A stretch of 64,000 nt of DNA, taken from positions 1 to 64,000 of the forward strand of contig KN880535.1 of the NCBI GenBank assembly GCA_000934385.1, read 5' to 3'. A program made the translations under genes and the position numbers. Below are positions 1 through 10,486 of this stretch, one piece after another (the stretch's first letter is position 1; each line of letters opens with the position of its first letter). The notes beneath the pieces are model-generated. The model was given only the letters and a program-made list of their open reading frames with translations. It was not told where the DNA came from and ran no database searches. This DNA comes from Cylindrobasidium torrendii FP15055 ss-10 (lineage: Eukaryota > Basidiomycota > Agaricomycetes > Agaricales > Physalacriaceae).

Positions 1-1006
1 GCGAAGCAAATGCGAGCGCGTAGTGAAAGCGCGGCTTGAACGCATCAAGGCGAAAGCGAGTTGGCACGAATGTAACAGGCGGGTGCAGGGCGGACACAGG
101 GTCTGGGGAAGTGTGTCTTCTGGGGGCACGATCGCGATATCACTGGTACACTGGACTTTAAAGAGGTGCGAGAATGTTTTGAAGAAGGCCAGCCAATGGG
201 CTGAACGTAGATTGTGCGTGTGTATGTAGGCCCATGAGCTATCGGGCGAAGGAAGATAACAGTTATCTATGTAGGCGATTGAAGAACGGTCGGACGACCC
301 GACAGCATGGAGCTTGGCAATGGCTTGCGACGCGAGGCGGGGCTGGTTAGGGTAAGTAGTGGGTGGGTTATGGTGCGACGCGACGCACCTGGACGCGTAC
401 GCGCCAGACGACTATTTGGGACGCTGAAGAGTGACTTTCTGGGGGGCTGGACATCGGTGTATAGAGGGTGTGTAGGCCAGGTGTAGGTGGGTAGCGCCCG
501 GTGCCTCTAAGGGTTCCAGAGCGCGCAGTGGTTGAGAAGAAATATCGGGAGCACGTGGCGATGTGCTAGGCCGCGTAATCTGGACCCCATGTTCTGCCGA
601 ATGTGCGGCATTGCGTAGGGCCACGTGTGATTGATACGGTTTGTTCACGCCGCTTGTCGGCCAGCTCCCCCCGATCTCATACGGACGCCGCAAACCAGCT
701 TGGATATAAAAGGCAACTTTGAAACGCCACGTGTAGTTGGTGGGGTATGAATGGCAGCTACCTTACGCTCTGATCGAGGAATTTAGCCAATTCAAAGACT
801 AACTAAACCCCACAGGAGAATTCGAAGATGAACGTGAGCTAAAGCGCGAGAGGTGGGAATGACATTTAGTCTAATTCGTTCATTTTGCAGGTGAATTTGC
901 TCGGCGCAGTGGTCACCGTGCGGCATATTCAGTCGACTCAATGAGTGTGTCTTTTGCAACGTGGGACCTTTGTTACCGCAACTAACCTACTACAGACCGG
1001 TATGTC
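1..1006. other. No recognisable gene
   Basis: About 1 kb of mixed composition. Short open frames exist on both strands (for example 412-693 minus), but none has a recognisable motif, a convincing start or splice-linked neighbours. I see no RNA gene or repeat here. The end of an upstream gene cannot be excluded because the window begins arbitrarily. Confidence 0.4.
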
Positions 1007-1375
1007 TTGACTGGGACTTCGCATATCAGAATACCGGATTTTGTGATTGCCCAATACTACGGTCGCCCTCCATCCTTCCAAGGCGTCGACGCCCCTGATA
1101 AACCGCGTCTCGTAATAGAGATTGGGTCCGACGATGGTCACAACGAGGAGCGAGTTGTCGACTCGCTAGAGGCGTATATGCGGTCGCTTTCTGAGGTGGC
1201 CGGGCAGGATCGCCTCATTGGCATTGGCCTTGTTGGTACCGACGCCTACCTTATGCGCTGGGATATGAGCCAAGGTCCCGCAATGTATGAATCTGATTGG
1301 GGTCCTCTAACTAGACCAGAAATCCTTGCGGCAGTTAATAGCTGTTTACAGTATAGAGAGCTCAATCCGATGTAA
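1007..1375 (+). CDS. 3' part of a hypothetical gene (PD-(D/E)XK-like motif)
   Basis: The open frame ends at a TAA at 1373-1375. It has no usable ATG: the first in-frame codon is TTG, and the ATG at 1002 runs straight into a stop. It is therefore either a 3' exon (possible acceptor CATATCAG ending at 1029) or a gene remnant. Visible features are an IPDFVI segment followed about 20 residues later by RLVIEIGSDDG. This spacing and hydrophobic-acidic pattern recalls restriction-endonuclease-like folds, although the expected E-x-K is E-x-G here, so activity is doubtful. The stop codon directly abuts an 80-bp dispersed repeat. The family assignment is inference only. Confidence 0.3.
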   Translation: MTGTSHIRIPDFVIAQYYGRPPSFQGVDAPDKPRLVIEIGSDDGHNEERVVDSLEAYMRSLSEVAGQDRLIGIGLVGTDAYLMRWDMSQGPAMYESDWGPLTRPEILAAVNSCLQYRELNPM

Positions 1376-1463
1376 ATATCTCTTGCGAAGATATCTACCA
1401 TAGGTAGTGATCCTTATACCTACCCTCTGCCTAGGACAACCTCAGACTGGAATACTAGACATA
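1375..1463. repeat. Dispersed direct repeat, copy 1
   Basis: About 80 bp that recurs at 2582-2662 in the same orientation. Both copies start ATATCTCTTGCGAAGATATC and continue through TTATACCTACCCTCTGCC to an ACTAGAC end, with a few substitutions. Copy 1 carries an 11-bp extra block after TACCATA. The start of the repeat is itself palindromic (ATATCT...AGATAT). Confidence 0.8.
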
Positions 1464-1515
1464 CCAAAGAACGCATGTGCGCCCTCTACTTTGCACGGAT
1501 GGAAATTGAGACGTG

Positions 1516-2097
1516 TCAGCCTGACGTTGCGGTATGTCGATGAGTGTACGCGGGATCCGCCAAAATCCTCGTGCGGCTACGCTGAATCGGGGGCGCAAGA
1601 ATGTGATATGTCCACTGCGCTGATCAGTGAGAAACCTCAATGTTTCTATGCGAGACACACCTCGTAGCGGTCGTCGTCGGGATGTCTGTCCTCTTTGGAT
1701 ACCCATTTGAACCATTCTTTTTCAATCGCTACCTTGTTGAGTTGCAAAAATGAGACCAAGTCCGCGAGTTGACTGCGATCTTCCTCTCGTTCGAGAGTAT
1801 AGTCCTCGCCTGCTGCGCTCTTGTCGATCCAGCGTGTGGAGAAAAAGACTTCGGTAACTTTGTCATCCTCTACCTTATCTTGGAAAATGTAAGTTTGCGA
1901 CAGGCCAGAGAATAAGAACACGTACATGTGCGAGCGGGAGGAATTCTATAGTAATTCTCCTTTGTCGTACTTGCTCTCCACATTTGGAATTGGACCTGCC
2001 ATTGACCGTCACAGTCGATGTCGCGCACGGACTCCACAAGTGTCTTGAGATTCGAAATGGACATGGCATAGCCGCACCAGATTGCCTTGCGTGACAT
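1516..2097 (-). CDS. Orphan family A protein, intact copy
   Basis: I do not recognise this family. Three exons (1926-2097, 1661-1878, 1516-1614) with introns of 47 and 46 nt (GTACGT...CCAAG, GTGTGT...GCAG) give 162 residues. The start ATG at 2097 has a good context (CACCATG). The product is hydrophilic with no signal peptide or membrane segment. It carries a central acidic-aromatic block (EVFFSTRWIDKS; EKEWFKWVSKEDRHP) and a basic C-terminus (QRSRTRILADP). The exon model is supported by a diverged copy at 7742-8194 on the other strand: the residues KENY, PPAR, VFF, WVSKED and RTRILAD, and the position of the second intron, are shared. Function is unknown. Two copies within 6 kb suggest a recently duplicated lineage-specific gene. 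Confidence 0.65.
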
Positions 2098-2172
2098 GGT
2101 GATGGTGGTGTGAAGGTAAGCAAGGCCGGAGCAAGACCCTGCTGCCAGCTATTGCGGCTATTTATCTAGATA

Positions 2173-2530
2173 CAGAGGGGGGGCCCCGAAGCGAAACAGA
2201 CCGGGAAGCGAAAAATTCGAGTTCGAAGCACCCGTATCGCTATCGTACAAGATACTATAGATATTTAGTGTAATAAAACCAGTTCACAACATTTTTGGCT
2301 GTTTCTGGATGCTTGGTGGTCGTCGACTCTGAACCAGCCGTTTTCAGTTTATCCTGGTTTTTTTCGTACATGGTACATACATATCTGAAAGTGGTTCTTT
2401 TTGCTACTCAATGGTATGGCTCTCACACAAATGCTCACGTAAAGATTTTCCAGCCCTCCGGCCGCGATTCTGGCTATCGGGCGTTTGTAGTTTCGCTTCC
2501 CGGTCTGTTTCGCTTCTGGGTACCCCCCTG
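2173..2530. mobile_element. MITE-like element with terminal inverted repeats
   Basis: A 358-bp non-coding segment bounded by inverted repeats. GAAGCGAAACAGACCGGG at 2188-2205 is matched by its reverse complement near 2500-2517, and the match runs outwards, imperfectly, through a G-rich tract to CAG/CTG ends. The TIR is about 40-45 bp in all. Both ends are flanked by TA (2171-2172 and 2531-2532), compatible with a TA target duplication as in Tc1/mariner-type elements. There is no transposase frame inside, so the element would be non-autonomous. The superfamily is inferred only from the ends. Confidence 0.65.
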
Positions 2531-2581
2531 TATTTATCATTCTTGCTGAAATAGCTAGATAGAGCAAAACTAATACGCTCT

Positions 2582-2662
2582 AATATCTCTTGCGAAGATA
2601 TCTACCATACTTATACCTACCCTCTGCCCAGGACAACCTCAAACTGGAGCACTAGACCATTT
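2582..2662. repeat. Dispersed direct repeat, copy 2
   Basis: Second copy of the repeat at 1375-1463, lacking its 11-bp insert. It lies just outside the MITE-like element. Together the two copies bracket the family A gene and the MITE, so they may be the remains of another element or a segmental duplication. Confidence 0.8.
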
Positions 2663-2793
2663 TACCAGACAGGATGAGACAAAGACCGATGCCAGCGCCA
2701 GAAATGCAGGCCTTGATCGTAATACTAACCAACTTGATAACGGCAACACGAAGTCAGTAAGATTAGGCGAAAGCCAAGCTAAAGAAATTAAAG

Positions 2794-4299
2794 TCAATAC
2801 TCATCGTCGTAATAGTCGATATCATAGTTCCGCGTCCATCGCCCTCCCCACGGTCCTCTCCCTCTGCCCACAGGCCGCCTGGGAGGCGAGCGATAATCTG
2901 GGATCCAATCAGCACACATACAACATACGAGCTATAGAGAAACTCACAACTCGATTCATCTCGTACACGGCTCACACCTGCTACGCCGCCCAAGTTGAGA
3001 TACCCCTCGTCGCCAATTCTCACCCCTCCTCCTCTGGCATCAAACGTTGCCCACGGCGCACGACAATACACACACGTCAACTCATCGCCTTTCCTTGCCG
3101 CCGCCGCTCGCCACTGCCCGAAGCACACCTTGTGCAGCGCATTCCCACAGGTCTCGCACCACTCCAGGCTGGTTTCCATATCTGCCGAATGCATGTTGTC
3201 GTAGCAAATGGCGCATGTATCCTCTTCTGTGGGTATCTTTCGTTTCGTGGTCGAGGACGAGGACGAGGATGCGGCAGGCGCTGAGCCTGTCGCCACGGCA
3301 TATGCGTCTCGCACGCGTTGACTGGCAGTGTCGTTTGGTGCTGGCGGCGCCGCTGCGAAGATTTCCTCGAGCTCGTCGGTGAGGAGAGCTCTGTTATGGG
3401 CATCAGCGCACAGAGATAAAGGCAGCCAATAAGATGGTGAACGCACTTTTGATACCAGTGCGGTGAATGTACGGGAACTTGGAGGACTTTGAGGAAGACA
3501 AGTATCTAGAGTAGATATGAGCGATGTGATGGGAAGCAAGTTTGAGAAAAGATACGTGCAATATGCTTGCAGCGGTTGTCCTTGAGCGCATCGGGGCCTA
3601 TCATAGTAAGCATGTTAGCTGGTTGATGAATGCCAGACAAGCTTGAGCGTACAATCACAGCGAGGGACATGGTCGATGGTCACTGTATACACCTGGAAAT
3701 CTAGTGAGTTTCCTGACAATGCAAAGTAAGAGGCGACGACGTACATTCCCCGTCGACCCCAGCACCAAGAATGTCTCCTTCAGCTCGCCCCCTTCCCTTC
3801 TCCTTGCGACCATAAAAAATCGCTGCGTCAGAACGCGCGAATATCGATCCATGATATTCCGCGGGGCGCTGCTGCGATACCGACCTTGTCGCTTCTCGGT
3901 AGACGTCTTTGGCTTAGGCGCAGGCTTGGCCACTGGTGCTGGTTTGGATGGGGATTTGGGGCGCGATACGGCCATAGGAAACGGAGCGGCTGTGCGGCGC
4001 GGGTTTGGCGTCGGAGCTGACGCCGAAGCCTGAGGACTAGCGCTGGATCCTATGGCTGGTGCGAGCGTGCGCGAGCTCACTAACCCCACCAACGGGTAGC
4101 CTGGCACGGAAGTGACTCCAGGACGAGTTGTGAGTGCGGTTGGAGTGGCAAAAGGTGGTGGTATGCGCGCGCGTTTGGCTGGTGCTGGGATGTCTGGGCT
4201 GGATGTCTCTGCTGGTCGCGCTGGGCTGGAGGTTGGTGCGGGACTAGACTTTCGCCAAGCTTCATATTCTCCGTTAGCTTTCCTCTTCAGAAGAGGCAT
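2794..4299 (-). CDS. SWIM zinc finger and RING finger protein (E3 ubiquitin ligase type)
   Basis: Predicted E3 ubiquitin ligase of 412 residues in six exons (3745-4299, 3653-3692, 3560-3597, 3447-3505, 2948-3390, 2794-2897). Residues 1-150 are a disordered Pro/Ser/Ala-rich region. A SWIM finger follows (C-x-C ... C-K-H across exons 2-3, just after FLVLGSTGN). A RING-type finger is in exon 5 (CAICYD ... CETCGNALHKVCFGQW ... CVYC). The C-terminus is a basic RGRG/Tyr-Asp-rich tail. This SWIM-RING order matches a conserved fungal family of unknown substrate. The start ATG at 4299 opens MPLLKRK. The donor of the intron after exon 3 is GC (GCACGT) rather than GT; with GC the frame and the family sequence CKHI-LVFLKVLQVP are restored. 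Length and motifs suggest an intact gene. Confidence 0.85.
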
Positions 4300-4773
4300 T
4301 TTCGGATAGAGCGTGAAGACGCAGTGATGAGCTAAAACTGCCTGTGGTGAGAGTTGGAAAGAAGAAACGATCAGGATCTGTGTCGACGTCCGTGATGCGA
4401 TCTTGGGGCGGATCAAGTAAGTTCTTATAGGATCCGAGGACACTGAGAATGAGGATACCGTGAACGCGCATTGCAAGTCAGCTTACTTTCAGACTTGCGA
4501 ATGGCAGGCGAATGTGCATGGGGTCGTGGTAGCAGGCAGAAAAGATATCTAGGACAGCATCATGGCAACAATTGGGAGAGCCATTTGAACGCGCGATGAA
4601 CACAGTACCCAATTTCTCAACTCATGTAGTCTAAATCTGCGCAAATGCAAGGCGGGGAAATGGCATTGCCGAGATCATTGGAAAGTGCACGCCTTCCTCA
4701 AGCTGCATGGAAAGGGTTTGCTGCTCTAGTTGAGGACAGATGATATCCGGAGACGGGAACGGATTGTAAATAT
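4300..4773. other. Intergenic spacer between convergent and tandem minus-strand genes
   Basis: Upstream of the SWIM-RING gene and downstream of the first family B gene. It should contain the SWIM-RING promoter; I see no TATA box or RNA gene. Minor open frames here are out of frame with any exon. Confidence 0.4.
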
Positions 4774-5262
4774 CTAATATACCAACGCGGTCACGTCTAC
4801 AATGCATCCCTTCGGAACAATCTCTCTCGGAGTCACAGACCCGTCGCTTTTGTAGCAGGTCACGAAAGGGAGTTCTACTGTACAATGCTGTCAGAACACA
4901 CGACTCAGAGTAGGACTGATAGACGCACCTTGCCTCCCGTCCAGTACCGCTGCCTTGATCTCTCTGTCGTGCGCGTTCTCCTCCCTCTGCGGAAGTTTGC
5001 TCTGGTCGTACTTGTCCAGATCGACGAAGCGGTAGCCACTATACTCCGCGTACTCCGTCGCCACCAAGATATAACCATGCGAACGGATATCGAGATAGTC
5101 GGGGTACCGAACGCTTTCCTCCAAGCCTTTGTGGTTCTCGACAAACTGCACGAATTTAAAGCCGACACGGGAGTAATCATCTTCATTGTCCGGGTTATGT
5201 GGGGCAATCCCCAGAATTCGCGCCATTTCCTCGTACGACACCAGATAGCCGCGAACAAGCAT
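4774..5262 (-). CDS. Orphan family B protein, tandem copy 1
   Basis: Unrecognised family. Two exons (4929-5262 and 4774-4877) with a 51-nt intron (GTGCGT...ACAG) give 145 residues beginning MLVRGYLVSYEEMARILG. It is soluble, with no signal peptide. Features are an acidic N-terminal third (NPDNEDDYSR), the central motif EYAEYSGYRFVDLDKYDQ, and a beta-rich C-terminus (ELPFVTCYK, REIVPKGCIVD). The intron position and both exon lengths (334 and 104 nt) are identical in copy 2 at 5526-6011, which confirms the model. Proteins of the two copies are clearly more than two-thirds identical. Function is unknown. Confidence 0.7.
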
Positions 5263-5525
5263 GTAGGGATGGAGTTGGAGGAGTGGTATGGTTGCTGCCC
5301 GTGGTCGAAGTTGGGAGAAGAGTTGTCCGCGGCCGGAACCGAAGACATAACGTATGATCAACTCATTTCAGTATGCGCAAACACAGGGCGGTGGAATGCT
5401 GGTGGGAAGTGGCTTCGATGACTCGAGCGTGAATTGGCGGACGTGGGGTTCGACCTTTGGCACGCAGGCTCTTGCTAGCTTGAAAGAGGGGACACCCAAA
5501 GGCAACAAGAATGGACTGGTGATGT

Positions 5526-6011
5526 CTAGTATTTCAGCAGGGTTGTATCTACAATGCATCCCTGCGGAATGATTTCTCTTGGGGTTACATAACCGTCGTC
5601 TTTGTAGCAAGTCACGAACGGAAGCTCTACTGGAACATGCTTCAGACCTCAGCCAGGAGCGGAAAGAATAAACGCACCTTGCCTCCCATCCAGTACTACT
5701 GCCTTGATTTCTTTATCGCGCTCGTTCTCCTCCCTCTGCGGAAGTTTGCTCTGGTCGTACTTGTCCAGGTCGACGAAGCGGTAGCCACTATATTCCGCGT
5801 ACTCGGTGACTATCAAAATACCACCCGGAGAACGGAGATCCAGATAGTCGGGGTGCCGAGCTATTTCCTCCAGGCCTTTGCGGTCACGGACGAGCTTCAC
5901 AAATTTGAAGCCGATACGGGAGCAGTCGTCTTCATCGTCCGGGTTGTGCGGGGCGATCCCAAGAATTCGCGCCATTTCCTCGTACGACACCAGATAACCG
6001 CGAACGAGCAT
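5526..6011 (-). CDS. Orphan family B protein, tandem copy 2
   Basis: Tandem paralogue of the gene at 4774-5262 on the same strand. Exons 5678-6011 and 5526-5629 are separated by a 48-nt intron; the protein is 145 residues and starts MLVRGYLVSYEEM. The most conserved stretch is RFVDLDKYDQSKLPQREEN, which is unchanged between copies. The C-terminal exon reads VELPFVTCYKDDGYVTPRE, so the same fold is expected. The 263-bp spacer between the copies shows no other gene. A recent tandem duplication with both copies kept open suggests selection, but no biochemical role can be read from the sequence. Confidence 0.7.
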
Positions 6012-6477
6012 AGCTGGTAAGTGTCAGATTCACGATGAAGGAAGGAAGGGGAGTGCGATGAGGTGTATTGAAGGTGTGAGTGATGGTAGTAAGTTATGTG
6101 TTTGGGTGTGTGACGAAGTGACCAAACGCAAACCGCACCTTCTTGTTATGACCAACTCAGCCTCCTGGCATGTGCTAGCGTTCGACGTTCGTACTGCCAG
6201 TGGTTGAGGAATTCCAAAGACTCCCCGCGTCTTTTGTAATTTGGCCTAGACAGATATGGACATGGTGGTGTAGTTCAAAGCAATGATGGCACAGTGATGG
6301 CACCGAGGCTGGTGAATAGTCGGCTTGGCCTGCCGATCGCTCATCGTCTTACACTCATCTGGTCCTCCGAGTCCTAGCAATCATCATCAGATTCAAGTGA
6401 CTTCGCATGAATTCCGCGAACTTGAATTCGTGATTTGGTCTCTCCTTCGCAAGAGCGTCTGCCGCCGCTTATTCAAA
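6012..6477. other. Divergent promoter region
   Basis: About 465 bp between the minus-strand family B copy 2 and the plus-strand kinase-like gene. It probably holds both promoters. I see no clear TATA box, repeat or RNA gene. Confidence 0.4.
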
Positions 6478-7604
6478 ATGAACGAAGACAAGAGACATGA
6501 TTACTGTGACCGAGGCAGCGCGAACGCCCGCCTCGCAGCCAAGGCTGTGGCTTATTCCAACGACCAAGGATTCCTGCTAGACCTTCCATTCGGCTCCTGG
6601 CCTCACGACCTCTGCATCTCGATTGAAGATAAGCAAACAGTGTTTGGCAAGGAACTGGCCAGAGGAAACGGCGCGTGCGTTATCGTCCTCGCAAGCAAGC
6701 CCTTCGTTGTAAAATTCTTCATAATGGCTGCCGATGGGACTCCTATTGATGACAGGCTGCACCGAGAGCTAGACATGTCCTTTCGTGCCGGTACAGACTG
6801 CGCTGTCGAGATTGTAGGACGGTTCTACTGGCATGGGAGAGACTATCCCAATGGCTTTGTCATGCCCCTCGAAGAGCCATTCCATCCTGGGACCATCTCC
6901 CCAGACAAGCGCTTGTACTACATCGACGAACTCTGTGCCCTCATCGAACGGCTTCATTCGCGGGGTGTGGTACACGGCGACCTGAAGCCATCCAACTTGC
7001 TCGTTCAACCGGACGGTTCTTTACGCCTCTGTGATTTTGAATTCAGCTGTCTCCCCCCGAAGGGTTTCGCGCACATCAACTGAGTGACCCGTACGCATCT
7101 CCCGCTCGTACTCGCGACTTTCTCAACGCTGATTTTCCTCCATCACGAGAAGATGACCTCTGGGCGCTTGCGCTCTGCGTCTGGGCAATATACGTCGGAG
7201 ACAATGATTCATATAAGGCCGGGTTGTCGTCCAATGTGCAGACAGAGGAGCCGGACGAGTACGAGGATCTAGTGTGGGATGCAGCGTACATTGGGATGCG
7301 CCCGGACATGGCGCGTGTCGACGACCCGCGAGTACGGTCGCTCATCACGGAATTCCTCGACACAGAGATTGCAGCTGGACTGGATGAGCCTTACTTCCCC
7401 ATTCTCCAGATGAGGATGATATGTGTTGAAGCGGAGGTCAGGATGGGGGAATGCAAAGCGGATCCGCAACATACAAAGGCAATTGTGGAACATTGTGTTG
7501 AGTGTGTGTATGCAGAAAATGCTACTGCATGTCCTCGTAGGTATGCACTACCGTATGTCGTGGGTCCTGGGGCTTGGTGCACTTTGTGTCACGATGCTAC
7601 ATAG
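6478..7604 (+). pseudogene. Protein kinase-like gene broken by a one-base frameshift
   Basis: Two overlapping frames encode one kinase-like domain. The first (ATG at 6478, AAAATGAAC) carries VVKFF (candidate VAIK lysine), the catalytic loop VVHGDLKPSNLL and CDFEF in place of DFG. It stops at 7081. The second frame continues without a gap with EDDLWALALCVWAIYVG (helix F) and ends at 7604 after a Cys/His-rich tail. Adding one C to the C6 tract at about 7046-7051 would join them. Either the tract was miscounted during sequencing or the gene is dead. HGDLKPSN with DFE is seen in basidiomycete kinase-like families of unknown role. There is no upstream membrane or regulatory domain. Confidence 0.65.
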
Positions 7605-7741
7605 TAACGTCCAAGATATTTGATTCGCATTTCTGTAATCAATGATACTTATTCGCACATTGGAAATTCGACTCTCATAATACACTGATGGTGGCTTGAA
7701 TGTGAATTTTGTCACGTCTCGATTGTCCACAACATCCTTGG

Positions 7742-8194
7742 TGGAGAGGAAATATGACGAAGGAGAATTACAAAAGAACTCCCCCTGCTCGCATATATGT
7801 GTGTGTCACTATTCTTTGGCTTTTCGGCAGCTCACAGTTTCGAAGATGAGCAAAAGAATCAAGAAATTTCTCAGGTCTTCTTCCCCACACGCTATATTGA
7901 CACAATGGTAGCCGACAAGAACTACACCGACGAGCGGCCAGAAGACATGACGGCCTTGAAAGACTTCTACCTGTTGTGGAAGTCTCATGGTGTAGTGGTG
8001 GAAGAAGATTGGCTTAGATGGGTGTCCAAAGAGGATATTCATCCTATGATTGACGAGTACGAGGTGTGTCGCGCGTGATGCACAGGCTTCTTACTTACTG
8101 AAAATCACAGTTCATCTACCACATTCTTCCTTCCCCCCTTCAGCGTAGGCGCACGAGAATTTTGGCGGATGCTTCGCACCCAATGGCACGGTGA
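7742..8194 (+). pseudogene. Orphan family A, 5'-truncated copy
   Basis: Diverged copy of the 1516-2097 gene on the opposite strand. The matching blocks are KENYKRTPPAR, QVFFPTRYIDTMVADKNY and EEDWLRWVSKEDIHP, then, after a 47-nt intron at 8064-8110, YHILPSPLQRRRTRILAD ending at 8194. The N-terminal about 40 residues of the intact copy, including the start codon, are not found upstream; the frame is closed by a TGA at 7703. The intron near 7801-7837 would be unusually short. It is best read as a truncated pseudogene, unless an unrecognised upstream exon supplies a start. Confidence 0.55.
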
Positions 8195-8857
8195 CACTTC
8201 TCCAATCCCATCCACGAAGTAGACAGTAGGCATACATTTTGCGCTACGCTTTCTCGCGACCTCGTCGTCGAAATTCAGCACCTCAAGAAGCGGGCCAGAA
8301 ATCCAAGTCGTTTCTAGGACTCCTTCGTATCCTTTGCTTGAGAACACTCGAGAGCCTTCCCTTAGACTTGTTTAAGAATCCCACCATTTTCCTCGAGAAC
8401 ACAGAGAACAGACACTGAATCGCGAGTTGCACCATCTTAGCGCGGCGCCAGAACCTCGAAACTCACGACCGCTGCTATGCACAGCACTGGCAGTCTGGTA
8501 CGTCCCTAGCATGCATCATCATTGGCGAAAACGTCTCGTCCGTATGCATCTTGCGGCAGATAGTACTGTACCGACTGCTAAGTCTCGGATCGCACACTGT
8601 GTACATGAGTACGAAAGGCATGCATGAAGCGGTGAAAGCAGGGGAAAGGGCACAGCAAATCGTATTGATGTAGGAGGTGTAGGCAAAGCGGCCACACCTC
8701 GTAATAATCGTAAATATTTCGTATAGATAAAGTTCGAGTCCTTCAGAGTCCGTTAAACGCAAACGTAACTTAGCCAGTCCAAAGCCCTGCCACAAGGAAT
8801 TATAAATTCAGATGATAACCAAACGCGCAGGACGTTCTTAGCAGGTCCAAGAGCCCT
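8195..8857. other. Intergenic spacer
   Basis: About 660 bp between the truncated family A copy and the CE4 deacetylase 3' end. An 80-codon minus-strand frame (8105-8347) overlaps the antisense of the family A last exon and has no motif. Nothing else is supported. Confidence 0.4.
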
Positions 8858-9789
8858 TCAAGAACACTGTTCAGCCACTGATAGACACTACACAGGAAAA
8901 AAGAACGTACGTCACGGGAACCGTAGTCCTTCTGGTTGGTATACGGTGCCATACCCAGACATTCGGCCACGGTGACGAGGTTGTACCCTGCTTGTTGCAG
9001 CACATCGATTGCCTGCCCGAGGACCTGGTGCGGGGTCGTCTCTACCGTCTCGTGGTTCAAGATGATGATGGAGCGACCAGAGTCGGCGGCAGCAGCGTAG
9101 TACTGGCCGAGGCTGTAGTCAGGGCTCTGACCAGCGGCGTCTCCGGAGCTACGAAAGGCAAGGTGAGTTCATGGAAACCGAGAAGAAGGTAGAGGAAGGA
9201 AGGATAGAGGAATGGAATGCAGAAAATACTACGCACTCATAGTTCCAGTTGACGACAGTCAGCCCCAGCTCGCCCGCACTCCTGAACACATCGTCGCTGG
9301 TTCCACCATATGGAGGCCGCATCGCAGTCGGCGTCGCACCAATAATCTTGCCCAACGCCTCATTGACCCTGTTCATCTCGTCCCATGTCTGGTCTTTGCT
9401 CAACTGGTCGAGATGTGCGTGCGACCAAGTATGAGACGCGACTTGGTGTCCGCGCTCGTAAGCGTAGCGCAAGTGGTCGACCGACATGTCGTCGTAGATG
9501 CAGCCGTAGTTGTTTCCGTTGACGAAGAAGGTGCCTTTGGCATTCTTGGAGGCTAGGGTGTCGACGATCTCACGCGTCCACTGCCATGGGCCATCATCCT
9601 GCACAGTGTATGTCAGTATCGAAAACATAAAAGGAGTGTGTTGAGAGTGAAGGCACATACGAAGGTGATAGCAGCAGTGTTGGGGACATTGCACTGGGTG
9701 ATAGCTGCTCCGCCCTGCCTGGGCATCGGGGATGCGACAACCGCGACGACCGCCGCCGCCAGCATAGAGCATAACTTGAAACTGAACAT
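8858..9789 (-). CDS. Secreted CE4 polysaccharide (chitin) deacetylase
   Basis: Removes N-acetyl groups from chitin-type polymers outside the cell. Four exons (9661-9789, 9237-9598, 8911-9148, 8858-8866) give 245 residues. The N-terminus MFSFKLCSMLAAAVVAVVAS is a signal peptide. The carbohydrate esterase 4 motifs appear in order: TFDDGP split by intron 1 (metal-binding and catalytic Asp), SHTWSH (metal His pair), RPPYGG, NWNYDSGD, and IILNHE (catalytic His). The length is that of a single-domain fungal CDA without a chitin-binding module. The last exon is tiny (Cys-Ser-stop); the 44-nt intron before it has a GTACGT donor and an ACAG acceptor, so this end is the least certain part. Substrate preference (chitin or another polymer) cannot be read. 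Confidence 0.87.
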
Positions 9790-10486
9790 GTTGTTCTGGG
9801 GATATGCGAGTAGCTTGAGCAACGGAAGCAAAGAGACGGAAAATAAGTCAAAAAAGGTGGAAGGGAAGAAAGAATAAAGTGATCCCAAGGAAATCCAAGC
9901 CGTTTCTTGCGTCCACTTTATACTCTCCCAAGCGCTGTCTCGTAATGCGCTGAAAATGGCATTTCCGCCTTCCCCTTGCGCCGTGCTCGTCTTCTGAAAC
10001 AGTTCGCGCGGGATAGAGAAGCCGCTCTGGGCGGTCATGGGATGCGCGGAAACAGGAGATTTGTGCCCCGCCTTGTCGCTCGAAGCGGTGTTGTTATGTC
10101 TCCTAGCGCTCGTTCTCCTCGAGAAACTCATTTCTCTCAGCCATGCGTCTTCCTAGCTTGGAAATTGGCTTGCTGAGCTTCATACTGTTGCCCTCCGATA
10201 GCCTAGCACCGGAATTCCAGCCTCCCAAAGGCCATATCTATAGCCTAAGCCAGCCGCCCAAATGCGCCGCCATCCCCGAAATGAGTGAACGCCGAGTTCT
10301 GGTGAGAGTTGTAACAGCCGCCCGACCGTCGAAGGATGCACAGCCTAGACCCCAGGCGCGATGCTTACTCTGTGGTGAAGACGTCGTGGGAAGAAACGCA
10401 TCGTCCAAGTCAAACTCAGCAGTGCCGACCTCTGGCAAGCGCCCATCCGTCCAAATTGAGGAAGTCAACTCTCAAAGTTCGATCAC
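9790..10486. other. Intergenic spacer upstream of the deacetylase
   Basis: About 700 bp holding the minus-strand deacetylase promoter and the 5' flank of the tRNA. No gene is supported; the open frames here lack motifs. Confidence 0.4.
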
